The notes under the pieces are model-generated. The model had not been told where the DNA came from. It ran no database searches and saw only the letters and a program-made list of their open reading frames with translations. The translations under genes were made by a program, and so were the position numbers. Shown one piece after another: positions 9,111 to 20,200 of a DNA stretch of 64,000 nucleotides (within the stretch, counting starts at the first letter, position 1; each line of letters begins with the position of its first letter). This DNA is from Planctomycetaceae bacterium (GTDB lineage Bacteria > Planctomycetota > Planctomycetia > Pirellulales > Pirellulaceae): positions 62,001 through 126,000 of the forward strand of contig JABJJO010000084.1 in the NCBI GenBank assembly GCA_018660825.1. Direction: 5' to 3'.

Positions 9111-10682
9111 ATGGTTTTAGCAACACCCCCCCTACTTTTGGCTACTTCAGCCGAACTTGGTCTAGTCGGCCTCGGCGGCGCCATTGCTGGCATTATATGT
9201 AGTTTCGTCGTCATACAAAGATTACAAAAGAAACGGGCTGACGATAATAAGCAGCATGCCGAAAGTCAAGCCCGACAAATTATTTCCGAAGCAAAACTTG
9301 CAGGCAAAGAAGCAGCGTTGCAATTGCGAAGCGAAGTTGAAGAAGAACTCAGTTCCAGCCGCAAAGAACTGCGTGATCTAGACGATAGTCTTCAAAGCCG
9401 CGAAGCTGCTCTTGAGCAGCAACACGAGGCGCTACGCAAGCAAGAAAAGATGGTCCAAAACAATCAACAACGGCTTACCGACAAACTCCAAACAATCGAC
9501 CAGCGGCAAAAAGAACTCAACACGCTACTCGATTCCCAGCGGCAATCACTGCACGAATTAACGGGACTGAATAAAGAAGAAGCAGCAACGCGTCTGCTGG
9601 AGTTGCTTGAATCTGAATTGGAACAGGAGATGGGCGGCATCATTCTGCGTCATGAAAAGACCATTGAAACAGCCTGCGAAGAAAAAAGCCGCGAGATACT
9701 GTTAATGACGATGCAGCGAGTAGCTGCGGCGACGACAGCCGACAGCACCACCAGTTCCGTGGATATTCCCAACGACGAGATGAAGGGGAGGATCATCGGT
9801 CGGGAAGGGCGGAATATTCGGGCACTCGAAAAAGCAACGGGCGTCGACGTGATTGTCGATGATACACCAGGGGTGGTAATTGTTAGCGGATTTGATCCTG
9901 TCCGCCGCGAAGTCGCTCGCCAAACGCTCGCCAAACTCATTACCGATGGCCGTATTCACCCAAGCCGAATCGAAGAGATCGTTAAAGAAACAGAACAATC
10001 TATCGAAAATTTTATAATTAAAAAGGGCGAAGAGGCCGCCCTGGAAGTCAATGTGTCCGGTCTTCATGAACGAGTTATCTATATGCTCGGACGCCTGCAC
10101 TTCCGCACTAGTTACAGTCAAAACGTGTTGCGACACAGTGTCGAAGTTTCTTTCCTAGCGGGCATGCTCGCTGACATGATGGGCCTCGACGCCGGGCTGG
10201 CACGACGTTGTGGCTTGCTGCACGATATTGGAAAAGCAGCCGACCATGAACTGGAAGGAGGCCATCCTCAAATCGGCGCCGACCTGCTCAAACGGCATGG
10301 TGAAGGGACTGAAGTTGTGCATGCCGCCTTCGGTCATCACGACGAGATTGTATCGGAATATCCATATACCGTCCTCGCAGCAACCGGTGATGCCTGCTCA
10401 GCGTCACGACCGGGTGCGCGCCGCGAATCACTTGACCGATATATTAAACGGATGGAAGAGCTCGAGTCGATTGCCCATGAGTTTAATGGTGTAGAACAAG
10501 CGTTTGCTATTCAAGCCGGCAGAGAAGTACGAGTAATCATAGCGGCGGAAAAAGTAGATGATCAAGCTGCTGCCAAAGTCTGTCGCGATATCGCCAAGCG
10601 TTTCGAAGAACAATTGACATATCCTGGTGAAATTAAAATCACGGTGATTCGAGAAACTCGATTTACGGAATTGGCTAGATAA
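9111..10682 (+). CDS. rny: Ribonuclease Y
   Basis: A 523-residue membrane-anchored endoribonuclease that starts mRNA decay. Order of parts: N-terminal transmembrane helix (about 17-36), a long charged coiled coil (about 40-210), a KH domain with [19 protein letters not shown] (about 226-290), and an HD domain with LLHDIGKA and the later FGHHDE (about 340-430), then the RNase Y C-terminal domain. All key motifs are present and the length is usual for the family. The gene is followed after 56 bases by ymdB, the same pairing as in Bacillus and many other bacteria, so an operon is likely. Confidence 0.96.
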   Translation: MVLATPPLLLATSAELGLVGLGGAIAGIICSFVVIQRLQKKRADDNKQHAESQARQIISEAKLAGKEAALQLRSEVEEELSSSRKELRDLDDSLQSREAALEQQHEALRKQEKMVQNNQQRLTDKLQTIDQRQKELNTLLDSQRQSLHELTGLNKEEAATRLLELLESELEQEMGGIILRHEKTIETACEEKSREILLMTMQRVAAATTADSTTSSVDIPNDEMKGRIIGREGRNIRALEKATGVDVIVDDTPGVVIVSGFDPVRREVARQTLAKLITDGRIHPSRIEEIVKETEQSIENFIIKKGEEAALEVNVSGLHERVIYMLGRLHFRTSYSQNVLRHSVEVSFLAGMLADMMGLDAGLARRCGLLHDIGKAADHELEGGHPQIGADLLKRHGEGTEVVHAAFGHHDEIVSEYPYTVLAATGDACSASRPGARRESLDRYIKRMEELESIAHEFNGVEQAFAIQAGREVRVIIAAEKVDDQAAAKVCRDIAKRFEEQLTYPGEIKITVIRETRFTELAR

Positions 10683-10738
10683 ATATAGTCGAATTTATAC
10701 GGTCGGCGACAAGACCACCTATAACAAAGGACCTTTTT

Positions 10739-11533
10739 TTGCGCATTCTATTTATTGGTGATATCGTTGGTAAGCCCGGCCACAAAGCCGTTAGTGAAAA
10801 CGTGGCGGCCATTCGTCAAGAATATAAATTGGATTATATTCTTGCCAATGCTGAAAATGCAGCCGATGGTTCTGGATTAACTCCGAAAATCTACCAGAGC
10901 CTCGTCGCGGCTGGCATTGATGGTATTACGCTCGGTGACCATATCTATCGACGCCGGGAAATCTACCCAGTTCTTAATTCGGAAATGAATATCGTTAAAC
11001 CAGCCAATTACCCGGACGCCGCACCCGGACGCTCGCTCGCAATCATTGGCGAAAACGTGGGCGAGCAACTTGCCATCATCAGTTTGATGGGGCGAACCTT
11101 TATGAAGCCCGTCGATTGCCCTTTCACAGCCGCGGATGATGTTCTCAAGAGGGTCCCAGCAAACGTACGAGTGATTTTGATTGACTTTCACGCCGAAGCG
11201 ACCAGCGATAAACAACTGATGGGTCGCTACCTTGATGGGCGCGTAACAGCAGTCCTTGGCACGCATACCCACGTTCCCACAGCAGACGCTTGCATTCTTC
11301 CAAATGGCACTGCATTTCAATGTGATGTCGGAATGACCGGCCCGTATGACAGCATCTTGGGCAGGAAAGTTGCTGCGGTGACCGAAGCCGTGACTACGTT
11401 TCGACCGACACAGTTCCAAGTAGCCACTGAAGACATTCGTATTTGCGGAGCGATTATCGAGGTGAACAACCAAAACGGAAAAGCAACGTCGATTGAATCC
11501 TTTGTCTGGAAACAAGCTGCTCAAACTGAGTAA
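10739..11533 (+). CDS. ymdB: YmdB-family metallophosphoesterase (2',3'-cAMP phosphodiesterase type), TTG start
   Basis: A 264-residue cytoplasmic di-metal phosphoesterase. Metal-binding motifs follow family order: GDIVGKPG at the N-terminus, ANAENAADGSG, TLGDHIYR, DFHAEATSDK and GTHTHVPTAD. In Bacillus the enzyme hydrolyses 2',3'-cyclic nucleotides and affects mRNA levels and development; the same role is inferred. The start is TTG at 10739, backed by AAAGGA seven bases upstream and by the exact family N-terminus MRILFIGDI. It lies directly after rny and converges with a lipoprotein gene 15 bases downstream. Confidence 0.93.
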   Translation: MRILFIGDIVGKPGHKAVSENVAAIRQEYKLDYILANAENAADGSGLTPKIYQSLVAAGIDGITLGDHIYRRREIYPVLNSEMNIVKPANYPDAAPGRSLAIIGENVGEQLAIISLMGRTFMKPVDCPFTAADDVLKRVPANVRVILIDFHAEATSDKQLMGRYLDGRVTAVLGTHTHVPTADACILPNGTAFQCDVGMTGPYDSILGRKVAAVTEAVTTFRPTQFQVATEDIRICGAIIEVNNQNGKATSIESFVWKQAAQTE

Positions 11534-11548
11534 TCCACACGTCAACCA

Positions 11549-12205
11549 CTACCGGATCAACGTCGCGTCCTGAGCAAAATCTTCTTTTTTGTCATAGGAA
11601 AAGAAATCTTTTGCCAAGTGATGACTCAGCGCTCGGGTATACGTTCGCTGGAATGCCGCTTCACTAGTTTCCGCTGAATGTTTTGCGCCATTTTGAGGGA
11701 ACGTAAAATCATAGGTATTTCCCTGATAGGCTACTTTACCGTCATCGACGATGTCATAAACCGAAGTCGTTACTGCCGCTCGGCCTTTATAGAGCGTTGG
11801 TCCGTCACGCAAACTGTATGATTCAATATCCAAGAACAATACGACATCGGCGTTCACACCACGGCCGACTTCAACATAATCAATTTCATTCCAGTTATTG
11901 CGGTCAATCCAGTTTGCCACTTCTTCCATCGGTACAATTTCAATATCGGTAACCCGTTGCCCCAAAAGCTTCGCCGTCTGTCGCCCCACCAATCCAGCGG
12001 GGGAATTCGGACCACTCGCTGGTGACGATGAATTACAAATCACCGCAACGCGTTTGCCCTCTAGGCCAGCGTATAACGCATCAATTTTATCGCCCTTAAT
12101 AACATACAACGCATTGGAAAACAGTGTCCGGCAGCCAGTGAAGCTGCTGAGAGTACATGCTACAAGTAATAAAACAATAATTTTTCGAATCCGTGACATT
12201 TTCAT
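11549..12205 (-). CDS. Hypothetical lipoprotein
   Basis: A 218-residue protein with a lipoprotein signal: basic start, hydrophobic core and lipobox SFTGC (Cys at about residue 25). The mature part begins with a helix-like linker, then GKRVAVICNSSS and a predicted alpha/beta stretch with VEVGRGVNADVVLFLDIESYSL. This loosely resembles envelope lipoproteins of the CsgG/GNA1162 kind, but no firm assignment is possible. Start may be the ATG at 12205 or 12199; AGGATGGA lies just upstream and suits the second slightly better. It follows the DUF2752 gene by 11 bases, so the two are probably cotranscribed. Function unknown. Confidence 0.75.
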   Translation of the reverse strand: MKMSRIRKIIVLLLVACTLSSFTGCRTLFSNALYVIKGDKIDALYAGLEGKRVAVICNSSSPASGPNSPAGLVGRQTAKLLGQRVTDIEIVPMEEVANWIDRNNWNEIDYVEVGRGVNADVVLFLDIESYSLRDGPTLYKGRAAVTTSVYDIVDDGKVAYQGNTYDFTFPQNGAKHSAETSEAAFQRTYTRALSHHLAKDFFSYDKKEDFAQDATLIR

Positions 12206-12216
12206 TCCATCCTACG

Positions 12217-12642
12217 CTAAAAAATAAGTCGCCGTACAACCCAATCCAACAAAGTGAGTGCTAACCAACTTACTAAACCAACAAGTAACCAATTTTCATT
12301 TAAACTAACCAGCACCCACTTGCCTCGAATCGCGGTCAACAAAAACCACGGCACCGTAACGATACAGGCCAAGGCGAGTAAAAATCCGCCAAAATTAACC
12401 CGAGCGGAATTGGCAACTTCACCGTTCATTAAATACGACCAAGAAGTTGTCATTCCACAAGCAGGACAGGGAAAGCCGAGTTTTTCCGGAAAAAAACAAG
12501 GAGCTAAACCAAGTTGTTCATGTGTTCCCATACCTGTACCTGCAGGATCCGGTGGCAAGTTCGCAGCGACCGTGAGGACCGCTGCCATTGCTATCGCTGT
12601 AACTGCAAAGAATAGTCGGTGATACCAAGGATGCCTGCCCAA
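12217..12642 (-). CDS. DUF2752 membrane protein
   Basis: A 141-residue inner-membrane protein with three to four hydrophobic helices and the DUF2752 hallmark FPCPACGMTTSWSYLMNGE (Cys59 and Cys62). The family is widespread and uncharacterised; the paired cysteines could bind metal or form a disulfide. The frame opens with TTG at 12642; AGGGAA lies close upstream. This start gives a plausible basic N-terminus before helix 1, but is not certain. It is immediately upstream of the lipoprotein gene at 11549. Confidence 0.75.
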   Translation of the reverse strand: MGRHPWYHRLFFAVTAIAMAAVLTVAANLPPDPAGTGMGTHEQLGLAPCFFPEKLGFPCPACGMTTSWSYLMNGEVANSARVNFGGFLLALACIVTVPWFLLTAIRGKWVLVSLNENWLLVGLVSWLALTLLDWVVRRLIF

Positions 12643-12824
12643 TGTTCCCTACCATAGCCAGAGAGCTTAGAATTTCACTAACATCAACGACCACAAGATA
12701 CTCAGAAACGAACATCCAAGGCAATAGCATTCATTGCCCTTAATCACAGTGCGGCATACATTTTTATTGGGGACCCCCCACAGCAAAGCGCATGATGGCC
12801 GAGATAACCGCGTCCTAACTATTT

Positions 12825-14840
12825 TTAGAGTTTGGGTGGACGACGTTTTGGTGGTGGCTTTTTAATCATCCGAGCAGCATCGTTTACTGCCGCAGCGTTA
12901 TTGTTCCCATTGCCACCATTGCCCGGTCGAGGAGGCGTCAAGTCCGTAAACGAATCCTGCCACCGCCAGCCAATGGGGTTTGCCAGTTCCCGCTCAGCCA
13001 ACAAAGCCCACGGCGTACCTGGATGCTCGCTCGCTACCCGTTTTAATAACTCAGTAGCTTTCTCCGCGGCTTTAGAATATTGACTACCAACACTGATTTC
13101 GTTCGCTGGAACCAAAGTCCAAGTATTGTTTTTATCCACACTCGGTTTTAAACCTCGCTTCGCCGCAGCAAGCATTGCATTGTATGTTTCGGTGCGCACC
13201 TTGGTGGCTAACACTCGCCCCAATGCTAAATCATAGGCTGCTTGCCAGCGCAATGAATTTTCGGTTTTACGATCCGAGAACCCAATTTGCAGAATTTGAT
13301 AAATCCCATCAATTTGCGGTTCAAGTTGGGCTGCCATTTTCTGCGATTCAGATAATTCGTTGGCGAAAATAGCCTCGCTGCGTTTAACAAACTTCAAACG
13401 CGGATCTTTCATCGGCGTGCTCCATGACAATTGAGCCGCTTGGACTAGCGAACTACGCATTTTACTAGCTTGGATACGTCGACCATATTCTTGATACGAC
13501 ACATAATCGGGCCGATAATCTCGCATAATCGACGGGTCAAAAAAGTGCTCTAAGTGAGATGAAAAGCTAGCAACTTCGGGTTTACTGACCGCACGGTTTA
13601 CATTTCGATTGGGATGCACCGCAAAATAAATACCACCCGTTTCATAACACAGCCGCGTGAGTGCCCAGGGGCCAAAACCAGAATCGATCGGATCCTTGTC
13701 CTCACGTTCTCCAGCAAAATGCAGTTTGATCCGTTCTGGCATTGCCGACTCAGGTCCTTGATTCACTCGGCCCCATTGAGGAGTTTGGTCATATGCGGGA
13801 TCTGGATCAACCCATTTCACCATCGTCTCTTGACGCCCAAACGGGGCAGGGATGCCAATCACATAAATTGGGACTGCTAATTTCTGACACAACCGCACTG
13901 TCTTGTCAACATGCTGTTGATCCTCGCCAGCTTCGTCTGACACAACGACTACCATGACGTTGCGTTTGGGTTCTCCCGCTGCATCTACTGCGCGGTATTT
14001 ACTGTGTCCATTGACCGCTTTGAAAACTGCTTCGAACGTGAGCTCCACGCCAGAATCATCTTGAGCAATTGCCCGAACGGCTGATTTGATTTCATCCAGA
14101 TCATCCGACGGTTCTTTCATCATGGTCGACACGCCCTTGCCGAAGGCCATGACTTGAGTCAACAATGGTTTTGATGAATGCGTGGCGAATGCTTCGTTCT
14201 CTGCCGCTTCTAGGATACCTAGTTCCGTATAGATATTATCAAAGCGGTCATGAATCTGTTCACGTTGACGAATAAGACTACCTGATTGATCAAACAACCA
14301 AATAACCAATGTCCGGCGTTCTTCTAGAGATTGCAAAATCTCGTGCGTGATCCGATCCACAGCGCCACTGGCACCGGTTGTGCCTTCACCGACAGCACCT
14401 CTTACCGTTAAATGCTCGGAAAACTGCAAACCCGTTGCCTGCACCACTTGATTGTTCAACAATATCTCAGCAACTTCGACGTCTGATGGATCCGCTGGAT
14501 TAGGAATTTCCGAGACATCGGATATGACAGCGGCTTGCGATAGTGCCATTTGAGTTCCAAGGTCACTATTGGCGCCCACTTCAGCCATCTGCTGTTCGCT
14601 AAAGTGTATTTGCTCGGGTGGTTCAGCTTCGGTCACTTCACTTATATCAACCGACGTCGTGGTTAGTATAATTTCGTCCTTGTCCGAAGCAATGATAAAT
14701 GGCCACAATCCCAAACCAATTAGAATGACAACGTGAATCATGACACTAGTAAAGAAAGCCGAAGAATCGGAATCAAAAGGAGTTTCCTCTTCTCCGGTTT
14801 GTTTCTGCCACCACTGTGAAATCTTGGATTTTCTGACCAT
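12825..14840 (-). CDS. Membrane-anchored von Willebrand factor A domain protein
   Basis: A 671-residue protein. After a short cytoplasmic N-terminus a helix at about 29-50 anchors it in the membrane. The VWA domain starts near residue 176 with LVIWLFDQSGSL; DQSGS (184-188) is an intact DxSxS metal-ion adhesion site, and VMVVVVSDEAGED follows. A long helical region and a Pro/Lys-rich end (KKPPPKRRPPKL) complete it. Such proteins usually mediate protein contacts at the cell surface or periplasm; the partner is unknown. The frame runs open to 15071, but the ATG at 14840 has GGGAGGAG about eight bases upstream, which settles the start. Confidence 0.85.
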   Translation of the reverse strand: MVRKSKISQWWQKQTGEEETPFDSDSSAFFTSVMIHVVILIGLGLWPFIIASDKDEIILTTTSVDISEVTEAEPPEQIHFSEQQMAEVGANSDLGTQMALSQAAVISDVSEIPNPADPSDVEVAEILLNNQVVQATGLQFSEHLTVRGAVGEGTTGASGAVDRITHEILQSLEERRTLVIWLFDQSGSLIRQREQIHDRFDNIYTELGILEAAENEAFATHSSKPLLTQVMAFGKGVSTMMKEPSDDLDEIKSAVRAIAQDDSGVELTFEAVFKAVNGHSKYRAVDAAGEPKRNVMVVVVSDEAGEDQQHVDKTVRLCQKLAVPIYVIGIPAPFGRQETMVKWVDPDPAYDQTPQWGRVNQGPESAMPERIKLHFAGEREDKDPIDSGFGPWALTRLCYETGGIYFAVHPNRNVNRAVSKPEVASFSSHLEHFFDPSIMRDYRPDYVSYQEYGRRIQASKMRSSLVQAAQLSWSTPMKDPRLKFVKRSEAIFANELSESQKMAAQLEPQIDGIYQILQIGFSDRKTENSLRWQAAYDLALGRVLATKVRTETYNAMLAAAKRGLKPSVDKNNTWTLVPANEISVGSQYSKAAEKATELLKRVASEHPGTPWALLAERELANPIGWRWQDSFTDLTPPRPGNGGNGNNNAAAVNDAARMIKKPPPKRRPPKL

Positions 14841-15307
14841 GCCTACACTCCTCCCGAAATGCCGTTCACTATGAACTATTGCCCATTCATGAAATCGGCG
14901 TTGTTTTCTGCCTACCCATCTATTATTTTCGCTAAACCAGAAAAAATCAACAGATGACTGACGTTTTATAGCATTTATCGCACTACCACTGCAACGAACG
15001 GTTGGCGATTTTGTACCCATTTTAATGATAACTGTCCCCTCAGGGGAACAGCAGGGCATTGCCTCGAGCAAAGCAGTTAACTAGTTTAATTTGACCCCTC
15101 GCAGTGATTGTCCTACTATTGAGTGTGAAACGCGTCGACCGTAACGACCTAGCGGAAATCCGCTAAACTAAGTAAGTTCTTTTCCATAAAGACAATTAGT
15201 ATTGTAGCGGAAATTATCGTTTATCATTAAAAATGGAGTAGAGATTTCTCCACAACTATCGAACGTACACGGTTTTTAACGCATTAAGATTTTCAAGGGT
15301 TCAAGCC
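14841..15307. other. Divergent intergenic region, 467 bases
   Basis: This lies between the VWA gene (minus) and the hydrolase-like gene (plus). Two hairpins are visible: CTGTCCCC-TCA-GGGGAACAG at 15032-15051, and TAGCGGA-AA-TCCGCTA at 15150-15165. TAGCGGAAAT recurs at 15205-15214 as a direct copy, 55 bases from the first. These could be operator or leader elements, but no regulator is indicated. No convincing small gene is seen. Confidence 0.4.
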
Positions 15308-16276
15308 ATGACAAAGTACTATTCTCCGATACACCTCTCAATTGCATTGTTCCTTGGAATATTGTGCACCTTGGTAAACGCACAAGACCAGAAGAAACCT
15401 GAGGGAACACTTCCGCCCATTGAGAATCTCACATTAGAGACAAAAGATGGTGTTTTGTTATCTGCTAAATACTTCCCCGGTACTAAAGGTAAAGATGCAG
15501 CCCCAATCATCATGCTGCACAGTATGATCAATACAGCATCTACCGGAGCTACCTATTATAAACTTGCTGGCGATATTCAGAAATTTATGGGGCACGCCGT
15601 GATCATTCCGGATTTACGTGGGCACGGCAAATCCACCAAGCGACGTAACCCGAGGGATCCCAACAGCAATATTACGATTGATCCTGACAAATTCACCAAA
15701 GTTCAATTTGCAGCGGTTGGAGCCGACATTGAAGCCTGCAAAAAGTTCTTGATGGAAAAAAACAACAAGGGAGAGCTCAATATAGAAAAACTTTGCGTAA
15801 TCGGTTCCGACGTCTCGGCCATCGTGGCACTCAATTGGGCAGTTTATGATTGGAGCCAACCGGGCAACGTATTGATCAAAAACGGCCAAGACGTTAAAGC
15901 TCTAATTCTATTAACCCCCGTTGCTTCCTACAAAGGATTCACTGCTCAACAAGCACTCAACCATGTTGTGATTCAGCGAACATTGAGCATCATGATACTC
16001 GCCGGAAAGATAGACACCAAATATTACAGTGGTAGTAAACGTATTTACAATCAACTGGCGCGATTTCATCCAGAAAAATTTGAGGACGAAAAAGACAAAC
16101 TCGAAAACCAAACCCTCTTTGAATATGGCCTCAACACGAAAACTCAAGGATCTGGAATGCTCTTAGTGTCCAATCTAAAACCGAATCCGCGCGACCTTAT
16201 CGCCGGCTTTATTCGCTATCGTCTTGAAAAACAAGAAGGCTACATCTGGAAGAATCGTAGCATAACCGCTGAATAA
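15308..16276 (+). CDS. Secreted alpha/beta-hydrolase-like protein with non-standard nucleophile elbow
   Basis: A 322-residue protein with a signal peptide (hydrophobic core to about residue 25, likely cleavage after VNA) and an alpha/beta-hydrolase fold: PIIMLHSM (strand and oxyanion region near 67-73), VIIPDLRGHGKS (98-109), a nucleophile-elbow region VIGSDVSAIVAL (164-175) and ALILLTPVASY. The elbow normally reads GxSxG; here it is G166-S-D168-V-S170, so Asp occupies the nucleophile position. Either it is not an ordinary serine hydrolase or it has lost activity. Start at the ATG at 15308. It is a single gene followed by the LysM gene 207 bases later. Confidence 0.7.
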   Translation: MTKYYSPIHLSIALFLGILCTLVNAQDQKKPEGTLPPIENLTLETKDGVLLSAKYFPGTKGKDAAPIIMLHSMINTASTGATYYKLAGDIQKFMGHAVIIPDLRGHGKSTKRRNPRDPNSNITIDPDKFTKVQFAAVGADIEACKKFLMEKNNKGELNIEKLCVIGSDVSAIVALNWAVYDWSQPGNVLIKNGQDVKALILLTPVASYKGFTAQQALNHVVIQRTLSIMILAGKIDTKYYSGSKRIYNQLARFHPEKFEDEKDKLENQTLFEYGLNTKTQGSGMLLVSNLKPNPRDLIAGFIRYRLEKQEGYIWKNRSITAE

Positions 16277-16483
16277 TCGATATGATTGCTGTAACCAATC
16301 GCCAACACTACTTATTTTCAGGCACAGCACGTAAGCCCCTAATCTTTTGTGAGCAGAGCTGTCGAATTTGATAGTGCTGGAAACCATTTGTCAAATCAAT
16401 CCATTTCCGGACGCTATCGACAAAGGGCCGGATAAAATTCCAGCGTACTTTTTTATTTTACAAACGAAGTGTAGGTACAAAAG

Positions 16484-17194
16484 ATGCTAAACCACAAACA
16501 TTGGTTTGTGGGTCTGGGCATCCTGATCGCTGGAAGCTTGGCAGCAATGCCTTTTCAGCGGCACACCATGGACGGTGATTCGAACTCTCAGGAACTGTCC
16601 ATACCTCCCAACCTAAACGCACTCACCATGAACTCGGTGACTGAACATCCGCTTCCGTTACCCGCAGGATTATTCGATTCTCCGGCGGCTGCTGCACTAT
16701 ATACTACCGGTGCAACAGATACCAAACTGCGCGAACAAACACAAATCGCGCCACCAGACGTTATCCTCATGCCACCGCCAATTCCACAAATGGCCGCTCA
16801 CTTTCCTCGTTCAGACCTACCGTTGATCAATGCGTCAACTCAGCTAGCAAGTCTACCCAGTGCCAACGACGTCCCACGTATCATCACCCAGCATCGAATT
16901 CGCAATGGAGACACACTTGCTTCGATTGCTCAATACTACCTCGGTGCTGCCCATTTCGCTGATTGGATATATGTACAAAATCGCGAGCTAATTCGCAGCC
17001 CGTACCTGTTACCAATTGGCTCGGAAATAAACATCCCCGCCAAACCTAAGGCAGGACAGTTTGAGCGGTTTGACGTCTCATTTACGCCCGAGCAACAATC
17101 GCAGTCAGGCAACAACCAAAGAAAACCGATCCCACCCGCTCCCGCGGTGCCCCATGACGACCGCTACGAGCTACAACTGAATCCGAGTAAATAA
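16484..17194 (+). CDS. LysM domain protein
   Basis: A 236-residue protein with an N-terminal hydrophobic segment (about 7-21, signal or anchor), a low-complexity Pro-rich stretch, and one LysM domain near residues 134-182 (HRIRNGDTLASIAQYYLG, then the closing IGSEINIPAKP). LysM binds N-acetylglucosamine polymers such as peptidoglycan, so a periplasmic cell-wall-associated role is inferred. The C-terminus is polar without a further domain. It converges with secDF 33 bases downstream. Confidence 0.8.
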   Translation: MLNHKHWFVGLGILIAGSLAAMPFQRHTMDGDSNSQELSIPPNLNALTMNSVTEHPLPLPAGLFDSPAAAALYTTGATDTKLREQTQIAPPDVILMPPPIPQMAAHFPRSDLPLINASTQLASLPSANDVPRIITQHRIRNGDTLASIAQYYLGAAHFADWIYVQNRELIRSPYLLPIGSEINIPAKPKAGQFERFDVSFTPEQQSQSGNNQRKPIPPAPAVPHDDRYELQLNPSK

Positions 17195-17227
17195 GCCAAT
17201 TAAGCGGCTATGCATGCTGCGTTGCAA

Positions 17228-20200
17228 TTAGCCCTTCTTCCACGTTAAGCGGTGCAAAAACAGCAATGTCGGAGCAGCGATGAAGATCGAACTATACGTC
17301 CCGGCAACCACACCGATAACCAGCGCGAAGGCAAATCCATGAATGCCCGAACCACCGAATACATATAGGATAATCACCACAATCAATGTGGTCAAAGAAG
17401 TTAGTAACGTTCGATTTAAAGTTTGATTGATACTCTTGTTCAACATCAACTCAGTCAAATCATGGCTTTTGCCGCGAACTTCTCGAATCCGGTCAAAGAC
17501 CACAATCGTGTCATTTAGTGAATATCCGATGATCGTCAAAAATGCGGCCACAACCGGCAAGCTGATTTTAAAGTCCTCGATCAACAAGAATCCTAAATAG
17601 TCGGCGACATAAGCACTCACTGCCATCGCAGCCAAGGTTACCAGTACATCGTGCAACAAAGCGACAACAGCCGCGATACCGTAGGTTAAATGTTGGAAAC
17701 GCAACCAAATATAGGTAATAATCCCCGCAAAACTAAATAGCATCGCCGTCAAGGCGAGCATCTGCATATCGCCAGCAATTTGAGCACCGAATTTTTGCGT
17801 TTGGTGGAAGTACGTGACGCCGTCATTCTCCAGCAGTTTCGTTTTGATCTTATTCGCGTCCGTTTGAGCTATTCCCGTAAGTAATACATTCCAACGACTG
17901 TAGTCCTGCAATTGTTCTTCTTCGCCACTTGTTTTATTCCATTGGCTGTTCTCCCAGTATGACAGCTCAACGTTGACTGCAGTAACACCTTCGACTCCGG
18001 TACTACTTGCTGCTTTTTTAATCATTCCCAACAAAGTTTCGGCACTGAGTTGATATTCATTATCTGCGTCGGCAGTAGCCATATTGCTGACACCGGTTTC
18101 AACTTCAAAACTACTTTGAAGTTCCGACACCGTTGGTACCTCGGGGCTCTCTTCAGCTACAGCTTCATTTTCATCGACTGTCGTTGTTTCTTCTACCGCA
18201 GGTGTTTCTGCAGGCGTAGACGGGGCGACAGGTCCTGCCGCTGTGGCTTCGGCTTCCTCCTGATAAGCCACAAATTGATATCCGCGACTAGTCGTGACTG
18301 GAATTATGGACGATTGAGACGCGGATTGACCGTTAGTGATTTTAAAGCTCTGAGTTGGGAGTTGCCCTGCAAATGCTTTCTCAAGTACCTGCATCAACGT
18401 CTGCTGTTCATCGATACTCGCATCCACGCGCCAGCCTGTCGCTGAATCGCCGAGTTGGATGCTGGTAACCGTAAGCTGTAAATCCTCGATTCCATTATCA
18501 ACAGCGGCTAATTTAATTTCAGCTTCTACATCATCGGCCGTTTGAACACTGTCATCTAGTGAGAAAATGGCGGATGTACCCCCGGCGAGATCAATAGCAA
18601 GCATGTCGTGACCTCGTTTCCAGGTCACACTAATTGCAGCCACAACAATGATTATCGAAGCGACCGCCATGATTTTTCGCATCCCGAGGAAGTTGACTTC
18701 ACGAGACACGATACGGAAATTCCGAAATGCCCAGCTAGAGTTTTTCAAAAAGCCCAATCGCTCTGAAATCTCAAAGAAGCCACGCGACGCATAAATCGCC
18801 GTGAACATACTCATAATGATCCCAAGGATCAAAGTAATCGCGAAACCCCGGATCTGATCCGTACCGATTGCATACAACAACACAGCTGTAATCAACGTAG
18901 TTAAGTTTGCATCAATAATCGTAATTGTTGCGCGCGAGAATCCATTACGAATCGCTTGCCTAATCTTCGACCCATTGGCTAATTCTTCGCGTATTCGTTC
19001 AAATATCAGCACGTTTGCGTCAACGGACATCCCCACCGTTAAAACCAAACCGGCGATGCCGGGCAACGTAAAAGAGGCTCCAATCATCGCCATCAAAGCG
19101 ACAATCAAAACAACATTGAATACCAATGCGAAAGCAGCAATTGTTCCCGGAACGCAACAATAATAGAGAACAATGAAAATCAATACGGCGGCGAACGAAA
19201 TCATGATTGCGGTCTTTCCCGCGGCGATCGTAGCAGCACCTAAGGTGGCGCCCATTTTGTTCTCACTCTCGGGTTCCTTAGTTAAGGTACCCGGCAGCTT
19301 TCCAGCACGTAATATCCCAACTATAAAATCAACTTCCTCTCGGGAAAATTTACCTGTAATTTGACCGCTAACGGAAATCCGAGTATTGATAGTGGCGGCA
19401 GATAACAATTTATGGTCAAGCACGATTCCTAGCAAGTTACTAGTGTTATTCCCCGTGAAGGTTCCAAACTTACGGGAACCAGCGCTGTTCATCGCAAATG
19501 ACACGCAAGGTGTGCCTGTTTGAGTGTCGATATCAGAACGAACACTAGCTAGGTCATCGCCGGTTGTACGTTCAGTTTCCGGAGGTGTAACCATCAATAC
19601 TTCAATATTGGTAACGCCAACAGCTTGAACTTGCTGTGAAAACAAAGTATCCGATTCCACAAAAACAAACGCGGCATGAACTGCCGTTTCTTGCGGCGTG
19701 CTTCCAGAATTCTCTCCGTCCACGAAAATGCGCTTTTCATCTTCACCATCAGCATAAGTAACACGACGAATGAGCGAACCACCGGAAGCATTATATTCAT
19801 AGTTGCCATCCGGATCTTTGGATACCGCCACCCAAGTTCCCAAAACATCAGAACGATCATCCGCATCCACAATAAGGTTGGTCTTCAATTCAACGGAAGA
19901 TTCCGCTTGGGTATGCAGTTTTGGGTGTTTACTGGCGTTCGCCAAAATCAAAAACTCCAATGCACCAGTATTGGTAATAATATCTTTAAGTTGCTTAATT
20001 TCAAGGTCAGTGGCAGCGGGCACTACGATTTCGACGTGCGTATTGTTACCATAGGAGCGCAATACCAATTCCTTGGCACCACTAGGATTCAAGCGACGAC
20101 CTAAAGCGCTTAGCAGGGCATCCATATCGCCATCGGTTAACGAAGATTGAGCAGGTCCATCAGCATCACTAACGGAATCAAAATCAATCGCGTAGATCAG

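Noticed and set aside
19676-20104. Plus-strand frame of 142 residues opposite secDF
   Set aside because: Antisense to well-conserved SecD coding sequence; no ribosome site and no protein-like pattern.
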